This document shows, piece by piece, positions 36,390-48,059 of a stretch of DNA of 64,000 nucleotides; the stretch's first letter is position 1; each line of letters starts with the position of its first letter. The position numbers were made by a program, and so were the translations under genes. Source of the DNA: Silurus meridionalis. Its lineage: Eukaryota; Chordata; Actinopteri; Siluriformes; Siluridae. The notes under the pieces were generated by a model, which saw only the letters and a list, made by a program, of their open reading frames with translations, was not told the DNA's origin and ran no database searches. The stretch spans positions 24,820,626 to 24,884,625 of the forward strand of contig NC_060906.1 of assembly GCF_014805685.1 (NCBI RefSeq). Reading direction: 5' to 3'.

Positions 36390-36862
36390 CTCCCACTGAA
36401 TCGGGCTGCACCACATCATAAATATGGATGATGTTCCTCTGATGTTTGACCTGCCGCTCACTCGGACTGTCTACAGGAAATCATTTGTCATGCTGAAAAC
36501 AACCGGGCATGAAAACACGCACTTCACCTGTGTTCTGAGCTGCACGGCATCGGGAGAAAAGCTTCACCGATGGTGATTTTTAAACGCACGACGATGCCAA
36601 AAGAAAAACTCTCGAGAGAAATAGTTGTGAAAGGAAGGAGAAAGACAGTGAACAATGACTTTCTTGGTAGGCTACTGTTTAGATACAAGCCGTGTAACAG
36701 ACACTGTCTTTCATTAAAGCCTGTGTAAAGTTCATTATTTTCAGTGTAGACACCTGCGGCTTATAGACAGGTGCAGCGTATTTATGTTCAAAATAAAAAT
36801 CTTTGTAAAATTCAGTGGGTGCGGCTTATATATGGGTGCGTTTAATAGTCCGGAAATTACGG
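36390..36862 (+). pseudogene. Pogo-like transposase remnant
   Basis: A plus-strand frame from 36424 reads MDDVPLMFDLPLTRTVYRKS and then TTGHENTHFTCVLSC, matching the pogo/Tigger DDE domain (NMDExPLxFD, TTGHEKxHFTVVL). A one-base shift leads to MVIFKRTTMPKEK and the RRKTVNNDFLGRLLFRYK end. The 3' terminus AGTCCGGAAATTACGG at 36847-36862 is followed by TA. Dead by frameshift and 5' truncation. Confidence 0.75.
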
Positions 36863-36991
36863 TATTTAACAACAACACATTTTATTCCAGTTGCTGAAAT
36901 AAACAAAAATATGTACATTATTAAAATGTAATACAGTAAGAAAAGAAAAAAGAAAATATGAATTATATATAAAATTAGTAAATAATAAAAA

Positions 36992-37214
36992 ACTTTCTTT
37001 CAGCTTCTCCCGTTAGGGGGCGCCACAGCGGATCATCCGCATGTTTGATTTGGCACATGTTTTTACGCTGGATGCCCTTCCTAACACAACCCTTCCCATT
37101 TATCCAGGCTTGGGACCGGTTATAAGAGTGGCTGGGGTTGGTTCCCTCAACCAGGGATTGAACCCCGGCCGCAGCGGTGAGAGCGCCGAATCCTCACCAC
37201 TAGACCACCAGGGA
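36992..37214 (-). mobile_element. tRNA-Glu-derived SINE, copy 3
   Basis: On the minus strand it starts TCCCTGGTGGTCTAGTGG and keeps the tRNA-Glu anticodon loop CTCTCAC with an almost intact stem. It ends with the cccctaacgggagaagctg tail shared with the RTE LINE. Its head is the most tRNA-like of the three copies. Confidence 0.82.
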
Positions 37215-37228
37215 ACCTAAAATTAGTA

Positions 37229-37299
37229 AATAATAATAATAATAATAATAATAATAGTAGTAGTAGTAGTAGTAGTAGTAATAGTAGTAGTAGTAGTAA
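37229..37299. repeat. (AAT)n/(AGT)n microsatellite
   Basis: A compound trinucleotide run at the edge of SINE copy 3. Confidence 0.95.
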
Positions 37300-38046
37300 A
37301 TCATTAATATGTGTAGATTTACACTGCAGTGTGTATAAGAGTTGAAGTAAACTGGTCTGATAAATGTATCTAACACACTGCTCTGGTTGGATTTCTCAGA
37401 AATCGGACTGCATGCAGCACAGTGTATATTTTCTGAAAATGATGTTGGACTCAGATGTACATGAACAAGCAGTTTAATACTGTTATACATTATCATTATA
37501 TACATTATATACGTTATAGATAAATGTTCAAACTACTGGCTTAAATTTTTCTCAATTTCCTATTAATAATTGTATTTCTTTATTATTATTGTGAAATTGT
37601 TGATTTTTGTTATTATAAAATAGTATAGTACAAGTCAAACTTCTACATTAAACAGATGATTCTTTAATGGACCTCCAGAGAAAATACAAGCAGCAAGAAA
37701 AACATCAGGAAAGAAAGAATCTGATGAATACGGATTTCTATGTAAAATAAGATTCTGATCAGTTCTGATTTGGAGTTTAGACCTACTTTAAGACAAAATA
37801 AGAAAAGTTTCCTGGTTGAATAACTGCAGCAGACACACAAAGGCAGTGACCGGGTGAGTGGAGGAAATGAGCTGCTGTTAAATGAGACACAGGAAAGAAC
37901 AAAGTGCAATCGGCAGTTTTAAATATCTGTTGATGTGAAATACGAGGATCATTTATTAAAGTCGCACATTTCAAACACCATGTTTCTCATTTCACATCCA
38001 CACCTACAAACGTATACATTTTTTTGCAAGAATGTGAATGAGACTT

Positions 38047-38500
38047 TGTCAGGGATTCCCCTGCCACGCCCCCCTCAGTAGCTGTCCGAGATTCACCCTG
38101 CCACACCCCCTCAGTAGCTGTCACAGTTCCTCATTATTCTTTGCCTGCTAGGATCACCGACAGCTGTGGCTCGTTAAGGACTAGACTATATAAACTCACG
38201 TTCTCGAGTCACAGGCTGTCGGTTCTTAAATTGTCATGCTGGTCACTCCGCGACCGCCTGCCTTCCCGCTGGTTCTGTTCCCAAGACTCTGTTTCCACGT
38301 TGGATTACTCTTTGCCGTGGAGTTGCATTCAGTTCAGGTTATGTTTTCCGTTGGACATTTACTTTCGTTTTGGATTACTCGTCTCGAGCGGATATCTTAG
38401 TTTGCTTTCCTTCGTGGCATGTGAGTGTTTAGTTTGTTGAACTGTTTTTGAATAAAGACAATGATCGAGTTATTTCCGCTTCCGCGTCATCAGCCTGACA
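38047..38500 (+). mobile_element. Solo LTR (Gypsy-like), 454 bp
   Basis: It starts TGTCAGGGATTCCC and ends CAGCCTGACA, with the 5-bp target duplication GACTT at 38042-38046 and 38501-38505. A TATA-like ctatataaactc lies near 38183 and AATAAA near 38450, in the correct order for a plus-strand LTR. No internal region, so a recombination product. Confidence 0.85.
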
Positions 38501-38505
38501 GACTT

Positions 38506-39257
38506 GCAGTTGATTAGACCAGTTTGGTTATAATTCCATCTCGTTTCAAAATTTAAAATGCGTTGATGATGAATTCACATCATTTACTCTTGTTGCACAA
38601 ACACATGATCGCTAAGCTAAGACAGTTGCTAGGTTCTTGGTGACGCAATGGTTCTGCATGCAGTCTTACTCTTATTCTGACAAAAGCAATTTGTTTGAGT
38701 TGTTGTTTAACTAACAGCATTAGAGATGTTGTAACACATGTTAGTAACTTCACTGGAAACCTTGATGTAAAATGTGTGTACACATGACAGCTCTTTTGGA
38801 TTTTTGCACAGAATAGACTGTCCTCAAATAGGTAAAAGGTAAAAGGTGCACAGTGGGTGAAGCAGTAACAGTTAATGTGACAATGTGATTATATATTAGA
38901 CCTAATTAGACCCCATCTTTAATTATTGATTCACTATAAGTTTCACAATATTCAACCTAAACACACTTCAGTAACTGAACCTTTAACTGGAAATGTTCCA
39001 ATCAGTAGATTTATAAAAGTCTAATATCTCTTTCCTCCATGATGAAGAAATAAACTCGAGTTTTTCTCTCTCACTTTAAACCTCATTGTGTTTCTATCAG
39101 CCCTGAAATACACTCTGTGGTATGAGATGGAAAACAAATTACGTCTCAAACCAAACACCAGCGTGAGGCCAATCAGGGTTTTACCACATCAAAGGACTCA
39201 TAGACTGCAGCTGCACTTTGTCTAAACATTTTAAATGAATAAGTTTGGACTTGTTTT
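38506..39257. other. Gene-free stretch ending in block B
   Basis: 38506-39060 holds nothing recognisable. 39070-39255 is block B (ccagcgtgaggccaatcagg), cut at 39258 by an LTR. Confidence 0.55.
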
Positions 39258-39879
39258 TGTCACGGCAGTCACCACGCATAGGAAGCAGAAGTGACTCAAT
39301 CATTTCGTTTTATTGAGATTCACAACACAAACACGAGTCAGGAAGTTACGAACCGTAATGCGAGTATAATCCAGACAGCGGGAGTAATCTGTAAAGCTGT
39401 TATGCGAGGTACGGAGGCGGAAGCCGGAGTAACGGCAAACATAAACTTTATTCAGCAAAGGCAGAGCCAACACAAAATACCCGTGCAGAATCGGGATAAT
39501 CCGGCAAACGGCAGTTCAAAAGAATACATCCACGGTGCGTGAAGAAGGAAGCGCGGCACGGGGTGAAGTGACGGGGAAGCGTCTCTAGTCCGAGGTGCGC
39601 TGGGAAAGCCAAACGCGGCAGTGGAAAGGACGCGGAGTCCGGGAGGAGAGAGTATGCAGCGGAAGCAGCGGAAGTGCGAACACACACAGCAGGAACCTGC
39701 ACGACCACGCATGAACCTACAATAACGGACCCCGAGTGTGGGTGAGTGAGTGGTTTATATGGAGGCAGGGAGAGAGTTCATAATGCGCTTCAGTTGTGTG
39801 TGATTTGCGCTGCACGCTTGGGAGCGCGCAGCGGCAAAGGCAGCCTCTGAAGGAGGCGTGGCAGGTGGATTCCTGACAA
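39258..39879 (-). mobile_element. LTR of a Gypsy-like element, minus orientation
   Basis: Read on the minus strand it starts TGTCAGGAATCCACC at 39879 and ends GCCGTGACA at 39258. It has a TATA-like CATATAAACC near 39760 and AATAAA near 39446. There is no matching target duplication on its two sides, so it is probably one LTR of a longer element rather than a solo LTR. It could be the 3' LTR of the minus-strand Gypsy remnant at 41.6-45 kb. Confidence 0.55.
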
Positions 39880-40239
39880 AAGCGGGTATATTCCACAGGG
39901 CATGTAATTTTCTTACAGCGGGAATTATCCATAGGGTGAAGGTAATCCATGCGAGGGGAATGTTGGCAGTTGGTAATCCAGGAGATCACAAGCATGACTG
40001 TGTAGATCCGACGGCGAGTCAGGTTGAAAGTGGAACTTATAAAGAGGAACTGGTAATGAGTAACAGGTGTCGGTGATTAACACCGGGCACAGCAGAGAGG
40101 GTCCTTAGTGTTTACTTCCAGATTTCAACTTTTTGTTACTTTTTATTCATGTTGGTAAATTATTAAGAAATAGTTGGTGGTCCGATTTGACAGAGATGAA
40201 AGACCCCTGAACCAAAAGATTGTGCTCCTCTTGAGAACA

Positions 40240-41573
40240 TACGTACCTCTGAGCCTATGGAACTCATCTGTATTGATTTCTGGACAGCACAGCGGGGTGA
40301 CAAGAGTGTGGATGTTCTGGTAGCGACAGACCATTACACTAAATTAGCCTACGCTTTTCCCTGCAAGAACCAGTCTGCAAAACAGGTTGCTTATCACCTG
40401 TGGAAGAGTCTCTTCTGTGTTTACGGATTCCCTCGGAGAGTGCATTCGGATAAAGGTTCAAGTTTTAAGAGCAAATTAATGAAGGAGTTGTTGAATATGT
40501 CAGGTGTCAAGAAATCGCACACCACTCCTTACCACCCCATGGGAAAAGAGATCACAGAACACTTCAACAGAACCTTAGGAAACATGATAAAAGCTTTACC
40601 TGCCCAGTCCAAATCTAAGTAGCCACAGTCTTTGCAGATGCTGTTCACGAGGCTTTGCGCCTTTCTATCTAATATTTGGAAGAGTTCCGCGTCTTCCAAT
40701 CAATGTGATGTTCCAACATGTTCTCAGCGATGATACTGTTGTGAAAGCCTCAAATGTGATCTCGGTAAAGCTGCAAAAATTGCACAGAAGCACAGTTCTA
40801 CTGAGCAAGCTCGTCATGCCAAAATCTACAATCGGAAAGTGAAAGGATCACCTTTGACCACTGGTGACCGAGTCCTTCCGGCGAACCGCGGTGAGCGTGG
40901 CAAACGAAAAATTGCAGACAAGTGGGAGTCCAGCCTTTACGAAGTGATGTCCGTGAGATCACCCATTAATGTCTATCGCATAAGAGACACTGAAACAGGC
41001 AGAGAAAAGTCTGTGCACAGGAATCTCCCTGTTAACTTTCTGTACGAAGATGAAGTCGACTTACCATCCAAGTCCCATTCAAGTGATTCAACTAAAGACT
41101 TGCCTGATCATCCCGAGAGTGATAAGAGAACAGCTCACTGGGTTATGCAGTCTGATCAGCACAGCTGCCCTGATGACAGTGTCTCAGTTGTTTTGTCTGA
41201 AATTCAGTGTTCTTTGGATGTGCACAATTCCAATTCAAAAGCAGATTCTGAAACCTGTAGTAGCATCCCACATTTGTTGGATGAAGGACTACCTCCTGAC
41301 GATGAGTTAGATGAAAGTTCCTCTCAGCACTCCTTAACCCTGCTAGTTTTTCCACTTTCACATGTAGTCAATAACACTGTTCCGGATACAGTTGACCCTG
41401 CAATTTGCAATCAACCAGAACACATTTGTACAGACACAGTTAGTACTAGGGCTGGTAGGACCATTAAACCTCCACAACGATTGATCTATGAGATGAATAG
41501 TCAGTTTGTGCATTCTTCATCACCTTCAGTGATTTCACTTTTTGATGTGCTGAAAAGCCTTTTTCATGGGTAA
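40240..41573 (+). pseudogene. Ty3/Gypsy integrase fragment, plus strand
   Basis: The frame at 40257-40622 contains an integrase core: D in ICIDFW, D in HSDKGSSF, then TTPYHPMG and the E of ITEHFNRTL. A break follows, and 40839-41573 encodes the C-terminal part (GDRVLPANRGERGKRKIADK) with a long acidic, Ser-rich extension to a stop at 41573. Gag, protease, RT and LTRs of this element are absent. The DDE residues look intact but the gene is broken. Confidence 0.75.
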
Positions 41574-41591
41574 CATATAAGTTTGCTTTTG

Positions 41592-44500
41592 TCATTTGAG
41601 TTGAGTTTGTTTTTTTAAGAAGACATTTCTATCATTGAATTGTGTATGTGGACAGACTGAGAGAAAAACAGTGAAATACTCTGCCTGTTTAATCTCAGTG
41701 GGGTGAGAGTTCCAAAGGTTTTGTGCATGTGAGGAAATGCCCAGGCGGCAGAACTCTCTCCATAACTGAGCCAAGAATTGAGGTCTGCAGTCCGAGACAA
41801 TATCTCTGGGAAAACCATGGAGGCGAAATATGTGCTGGGGGGCCAGCTTGGCGGTTTCTTTGGCAGACGGCAGCTTGGGTAGGGCGATGAAGTGGCCCAT
41901 CTTTGAAAACCGATCAATGACCAACATGACAACCGTGTTGCCATTGGAAACGGGCAGCCCGGTAATGAAGTCCATGGCGAGGTGTGACCACGGGCGTTTC
42001 CGGATAGGAAGGGGCCGAAGAAGACCTTGGGGGCAGACACAAGGGTTCTTGAGTCGGGCACAGTCGGGGCAGGCTGCGACAGAAGCACAGGGAGTTGTGA
42101 CACCTTCAAAGAACATCAGAGCGGAGACCCTCAAGGATGAACAGGAGACCAGTGAGGCAACCCTCAGGAACAGGACCCCTGGCCCGGGCATTCTTGAACC
42201 GCTTCTCCAAGGTAAGACTAAGGGTGCGGACCGACACCGACTTGGGAAAGATGGTCTCCGGGCATGGCTCCACCTCCACAAGGGCATGAACTCTCAAGAG
42301 CGCGTCAGGCTTAACATTTCGGCTACCAGGCCGGTACAAAAGAGAGAACTGGAAGCAGCCAAAGAAAAGGCCCCATCTAGCCTGTCAGAGGTTAAGTCGT
42401 TTAGCCTATTGGAGGTACTCAAGGTTGCGATGATCCATCCAGACCAGAAAGGGGACCTCCGCACCCTCCAACCAATGGCACCATTCCTCCAAAGCCAGTT
42501 TCACAGCAAGGAGCTTCCTCTCGCCCACCGAGTAGTTATGTTCTGAGGAGCTAAGGCACCTGGAAAAAAAGGCGCAAGGATGCAGGCGGTTATCCTCAGG
42601 GCAGCCCTTACATTGGAGCCGTCGACTTCAACAACAAATTGCCGGGCTGGGTTGGGAAAGATGAAGATGGGTGCCTCCGTAAATCTCCACTTAAGCTTGA
42701 GAAATACCTCCTCAGCCACGGGTCCCCAAAAGAACGAGCGAAGGGAGGATGTCAGGCGGTGGAGGGGCGCTGCCACCAAACTATAGCCCTTGACGAAGCG
42801 GCGATAAAAATTGGTGAAGCCCAGGAACCTTTGTAGTTGGCAGCGAGAGGTGGGGTTTGGCCAGTCCCGGATTGCCTGGATCCTGGCAGGGTCGATCTGG
42901 ATATTACCGGCTAAAAGTAGGTATCCCAGGAATGAGGTTTGTGAGGTGTTAAACTCACATTTCTCAGGTTTTACGTAGAGCCTGTTCTTGAGGAGTCTCT
43001 TCAAGACCTAACGCACCTGTTCCTGTTTGTTTATTGAATAGGAGATTAGGATATCATCTAGGTAGACAAACACGAATGTGTTGAGCATGTCACAGAGGAC
43101 CTCTTTGACTAGTTCCTGAAAGACGGTTGGGGCATTGGTTAGGCCAAAAGGGCATGACGGGGTACTCGTAATGACCGGCTGGTGTGTTGAAGGCGGTCTT
43201 CCATTCATCCTCCCCCCTGACATGCACCAGATGGTATGCATTGCGTAGATCCAGCTTAGTGAAGATTGTGGCAATATGCAGGAGTTTGAACGCTGAGGCC
43301 ATAAGCGGCAAGGGGTAATGGTTCCGGACAGTGATCGCATTAAAACCCCGGTAGTCAAAACATGGTCACAGGGATTTATCCTTCTTTTCTACTAAGAAGA
43401 AACCTGCCCCAGCTGGGAAGGAGGATGGCCGGATGATACCTGCTGTCTGGATATTCTGGTCCATGGCAGCTCTCTCTGGGGCGAATAACTGATACAAGCG
43501 GCCCCTTGGGGGACTGGTTCCTGAAAGCAGGTCAATGGCACAGTCAAAGTGTCAGTGGGGAGGCAGGGAGGTAGCCAAGGCCTTACTGAACATGTGTGTG
43601 AGGTCATGATAGATTTCAGGAATGGATGCTAAATCTGAGTGCTCAGGAGTGACAACCCGCAGTGGTTTGGGTGGGGAGAGGGCGAGGCAGTTGCCAAAGC
43701 AATGCACACCCTAGTTCAGAATACGCCCTGTAATCCGATCAACACGTGGGTTGTGTTTCCGAAGCCAAGGGAACCCGAACATGATGGGGGCTTGTGGAGA
43801 GGAGATGACCAGGAAGTAAAGCCACTTCTGATGTTGTTTCCCCACTGCCATGAGTAGAGGCTTAGTGCGGTGCGTGGCCCGCCCTAAAAGGCTGCTGTCC
43901 AGGGCTCTGATCAGCAGAGTTTCAGGTAGGGATTCCATGGGGACTAGTAGTTGCAAGGCAAGCTTGAGGTTGATGAATTCGGCATCAGCCCCAGATTCAA
44001 TGAAGGCAGCCAATTCCGTGCCTCCAGGGGCAACCTGAAGGTGGACAAAGATAGTGGGTTTGGAGGGAGCAGGGAAGGAGTGGCTCGTGGGTGCTCCCCC
44101 TTTACCGACTAGCCTTGCCTTTTACTGGGCAGGATGTGGCCATGTGCCCTTTACCTCTGCAGTAGGCATAGAACCATCGACCGACATTTCTCCTTCTTGG
44201 CGGGGGTCAGGTGGTGACGTCCTATTTCCATGGCCTGTGGTGGAGAGAAAGAACGGCTGGCAGATCCCAAAGCATTAGGTGGGGAACTGCTTATAGTTGA
44301 AGGACTGTGAGTATCTAGGGCCTGAGTGGGGTAACCACGCTCCTGGTGGCGTTCCCTCATGCGCCGATCGATGCGTGTAGCCAAGGAGATCAGAGAATCC
44401 AGATCCAGGGGTGGATCACGAGCGGCGAGTTCGTCCTTAACAGCAGAGGAAAGTATCGTAAAGTGCTATGCGATTCCATCCGCTGTCAATGGCCTGGGTC

Positions 44501-44990
44501 TGGAAGTCAGCTGCGAACTGTGCAACAGAGCAATGCCCCTGTGTGGCCAAGATCAGGGAGCGGGCCGCATCTTGGCGTGGCATAGATGAGCCGAAATCCT
44601 TATGGAGTTCGGCAAAAAAGGCGGCGAATGATCTCCAGTTGGCCGATTGACTTTCCCACTCCGCGGTGGCCCACCTTAGGGCTCCGCCTGACAGGAGGGA
44701 AATGACGTAGGCCACATTGGAGCGCTCCATACTGAATTAAGAGGGCTGCATGCTTAAAATCAGATCACACTGCATAATAAACGAGCAGCAGGAGTCTGGG
44801 TCACCCGAAAATTGAGCTGGTGGCGCAAGCTGGAGCCTGCCAAGCTGGGGCAGCAGGCGATGCCGGTAGCTAAGCAACTGTGAGGAGTCTGTCACCAAAA
44901 CCTGTGCGCAAAAATCCCATGATTTCCTGCACACCTGTGGAGCCGATTCACGGAGCCGATTTCAGGAGTCTGATAACTCATCCAAAATGA
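41592..44990 (-). pseudogene. Ty3/Gypsy LTR retrotransposon remnant, gag-pol
   Basis: The minus-strand order is gag (44934-44151), protease (44013-43711; AFIESGAD where DSGA is usual), RT (43358-43030; [15 protein letters not shown] near 43060), RT thumb and RNase H (43004-42501; [30 protein letters not shown]), and integrase (42287-41700; [21 protein letters not shown]). The active-site change in protease, several frameshifts, and loss of the integrase E and C-terminus make it dead. More complete than the 6.5-9 kb copy. Confidence 0.88.
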
Positions 44991-44999
44991 TGATATGCT

Positions 45000-45250
45000 A
45001 AACCAGACCATGATTCATCTGCATAAAACTTAGATGCTTTGTGACATTTATTGTTATGGAGTTGGTGGTAAGAGACTACATGGTTTATTTCCCAGAGGAA
45101 CACCAAGGAATTTGTTATTTTTGACAAACTTTATGGATTCACTTTGTGTCCTCCCAAAGTCAACAACCCTCACTTTCTTATCCACATTCAGGACAGGTTG
45201 TCAGCATTGCACCAGTCTATTAACCTCTGCACTTCCTCACTGTAAAAAAA
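45000..45250 (-). pseudogene. LINE reverse-transcriptase fragment
   Basis: Minus-strand pieces (VQRLIDWCNADNLS, then NVDKKVRVVDFGRTQ and FLGVPLG in another frame) resemble the RT thumb region of fish LINEs (WCxxNNLxLNVxKTKE...VDF...FLGV). Short and frameshifted. Confidence 0.4.
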
Positions 45251-45918
45251 AAGTCAATCATCTTGTGGTAGAAATTCAATGTGGAAACAAAACATTTTTT
45301 AGGGTCAAGACTTTATATTTTTATAGGCTCAGTGTAACGAAAGCACACAAAGCTAAACCAGAATATCTCTACCACGTCTCTTCTTATGCAGCTTATACAC
45401 TGACATTTTACATAGACATGGAGAAAAAGACACACAGACAAAATAAAGGTCAGGGGAAGTTTGTTTTTTATATTATATATTATATATATTATATACTGAC
45501 CCTGTGTTCTGACACTAATACCCAGGGATTTGTATTGTATGTGTGACAAACAAAAGCATCTTCTCCTCATCCTGCACTGTTACACATAAAGGCTCTTAGT
45601 TTTTCAGATTGCATTTACAGACATACAAAATAAAATATTTAACTAATCTAAAGTCATTACAACATTCATAAGATTTATATAATCTCTAATCTTTATAAAG
45701 CTCCCATGCAAAAAAAAAATTCCATAATAAAAGTTGAGGTAAAATGTTCAAAATGAGACATTTTCTGATAGTTTTATCTTCAGGATCCAACAAAAAGATA
45801 TTTTTCCATTCAAGAAATCATGTGCACTAATGTTGTTTTCTGATTAAAATATGACACGTTTGTCTACAAACTGGGGAATAATTCAATTTCTATTGATTTT
45901 CAAGTCTGAACTCATTTC
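45251..45918. other. Gene-free stretch, 3' flank of NITR3
   Basis: AT-rich. 45690-45760 resembles the NITR2 3' flank near 24080-24110 (ctttataaagctccca). Nothing coding is recognised. Confidence 0.5.
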
Positions 45919-45925
45919 TTTGGAT

Positions 45926-47305
45926 CTATTTGATTTGAACTTGTGCATAAACGTCTTCATGTCTCTGGTCTCTGGATGTTCTGGAGGATGAAGGTTTCTT
46001 AGCAAAACTCACAGCTGCATAGTTCAAGACATCTTCATCATCAGCCTGATAAAGAACAAGAGGTGTTTATACACCAGAGTGGATTAAAGACTAAAAAGAA
46101 TGAGTCCATTGATATTTAGTAAATGGTTTAGGAAAATTCTTTGTACATTGTGGATTGTAGGTCAGATGTGGATTTCTTTATCAGAATAGAATCACAGTGA
46201 ATAGAAGACTGGATTACCTGATTGCTGCTGATTTCAGGGTTTTGTGATGAAGCACCTGAACAATAATATAAAGAACAAAATTTAAAATATAGAAAAAAAT
46301 GCACATTTTGGAAAAAATTGAATAATAATAATTATACAAACCTTTTCTATGATTTTTAAATAAAACTCCAACCAGAACCATGATTACAATAACAGATATT
46401 ATACTGAAGGTCGTTAAGGCATAAAGAATCCAATGCTTTTCAGCTGAAATGATAAAAAATGTAAAACTTAATAAATGATCTAATATTAATATTAACAGGG
46501 AAAATTCACTAATGAAAATTGTGTTATTGAAAATGAAAGAAGATTATTTGAACAAAACGTACGCTTATGGTTTTCATCACTGCTGTTTGAACCCTGGTGT
46601 GTATCAGAACCTGTGATCTTGATTTTTGGTCCAGGTGAAGGACAGAGTTTCATCTCTTTATCTTTACAAATCAATTAGAAAAGCAGCAGATGAACAGAAA
46701 TGATAGTAAATATGAATAAAGTGAAATCCTCAACATTTACTGCATATGTACACATAATACTGGTTAAAGTGTTGATCTGGAATTAGCAGCTTATCAGAGT
46801 CAAACTGTTTACCTTCAAATTGCAGACGTGCTCCAGATGTGAACTTTATTGTAGTTCCCTCCATTTCTCCACAGAAATATTCTCCTCCATCATCTTCTCT
46901 CAGGTTCGTAATGTTGAGATCAAACTGATGCTCATTTACAGTAAAATTGAAGCGATTATCATTAAATCCATCAGTAAATGTGTAGTTATTTGTCCCGTAA
47001 CGTTTTGCAAAAAACTGAGGCACTTTTCCAAAACTCTGTCTGTACCAGACTACTTTACTTTTGTCTCTGATCAGACTGAGATCACACGCTATAGTTACAT
47101 CTTCTCCACTCTTTACTGTTCTCACGTGAAGCTCCTTGATGTCAGATGTTTTTACTGTAAAAAGTGTGTGATATTTAATGGTTAATGATGTCAGTAAATG
47201 AGGTAAATATGTAATATTACTATTTGAAATGAAAGATTTGAAAATGTTCTCACCAGCTGTGCAGAGACAAAGCAGAGAGTAAAGCGCCACAAAGAGTGAG
47301 ATCAT
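45926..47305 (-). CDS. nitr: NITR3: novel immune-type receptor, V-only, ITIM tail (6 exons)
   Basis: Exons are 47305-47254, 47154-46813, 46661-46563, 46443-46342, 46255-46218 and 46045-45926; all GT/AG, 250 residues. The start is the second of two adjacent ATGs, the one shared with NITR1 and NITR2; 47308 is possible. It has a signal peptide, a V domain with C41, W54 and C112 and a J-like FTSG, and a stalk that is longer than in NITR1 and NITR2 because the usual donor is lost and one further on (AAGC/GTACG) must be used. The transmembrane segment is about 170-193 with no charge. The tail has the ITIM LNYAAV (Y220) and a second tyrosine in DVYAQV (Y244). Predicted inhibitory. The last exon is identical to that of NITR4. 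Confidence 0.87.
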
Positions 47306-47382
47306 CATTCCTGTTCAGACACAGTGATAGTGAGGAAATCAACTTGTGTGTTCAGTAGAAAAGCAGCTCTCACTCACACCTG

Positions 47383-47492
47383 ATTGGATGATTTGAAGCT
47401 GTGGACTGATCTGATTGGTTCATTTGCTCTAATGATATGTGAAATTCTCCTTGTGTTCTCGTCTCTTCTGATGCTGTCACGAGTCACATGAC
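47383..47492 (-). promoter_or_regulatory. NITR3 promoter: twin CCAAT boxes and GTCATGTGAC
   Basis: CCAAT at 47387-47383 and 47418-47414 and the E-box GTCATGTGAC at 47492-47483, spaced as in NITR1 and NITR2. Homology among the three promoters fades beyond about 47520. Confidence 0.55.
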
Positions 47493-47579
47493 TATGCGGA
47501 TATGATCTACTACAGCTTTATTAATCGTGTAAGTTAATGATCATTAAAAGTAAAGTTATCAGTCTGCTCTATGCTGAGC

Positions 47580-48050
47580 TTCATGTCTACACTGTAGTCT
47601 TCCTCTACTACCACACATTACAACTTTCAAGTTAATGGACACGGCCTGTGGCTTTCAGATCTCTTCAGATCCATGGCCCTCTTGAAAACTGTGGTCTGAG
47701 GTTTAGAAATATATTTCCAGGTAAAGCGCTGCACTTTAAATGTTCAGTGATATTTCATGTCGTACTTCTGTATCTCCAAATATTTCCTGATTCATTTGTC
47801 TACATACAAATTAGCCATAACTTTAAATCCACACTCTAATATTGTGTAGTTTTTCCTTGTGCTGTCAAACAGTTCTGCCCCATCACAGCCTGGACTTGTT
47901 GGGTGTCCTCCAATTTTTAAACTCAAATCTGACTCAAATTTGTAATAAAAGATTTATCTTGAATATTTCTAATTCAAGCTGATCAACTTATTGTTTGTAT
48001 TATTTGTATTTACTTCTTTAATTTTAATAGATTATTTTAAGCATTCTGGC
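47580..48050. repeat. Segmental duplication, copy of 1.53-1.9 kb
   Basis: Aligns with 1535-1895 and has a few small indels. No gene is visible. Confidence 0.8.
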
Positions 48051-48059
48051 TTTCATTCA

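Larger units (their letters stand above)
36870..37990. repeat. Duplicate of the NITR4 downstream flank, with no NITR upstream
   Basis: 36880-36990 and 37300-37705 match 55155-55265 and 55266-55700 almost base for base. In unit 4 that sequence lies about 450 bp past the NITR4 stop. Here the preceding DNA is a pogo remnant and block A, so the gene appears to have been deleted. An AAT/AGT repeat (37229-37299) and a SINE are inserted. Confidence 0.75.

Noticed and set aside
39291..39712. Several overlapping frames of 80-86 residues on both strands
   Set aside because: They fall inside an LTR with TATA and polyadenylation signals. Overlap on both strands is typical of GC-rich non-coding DNA.
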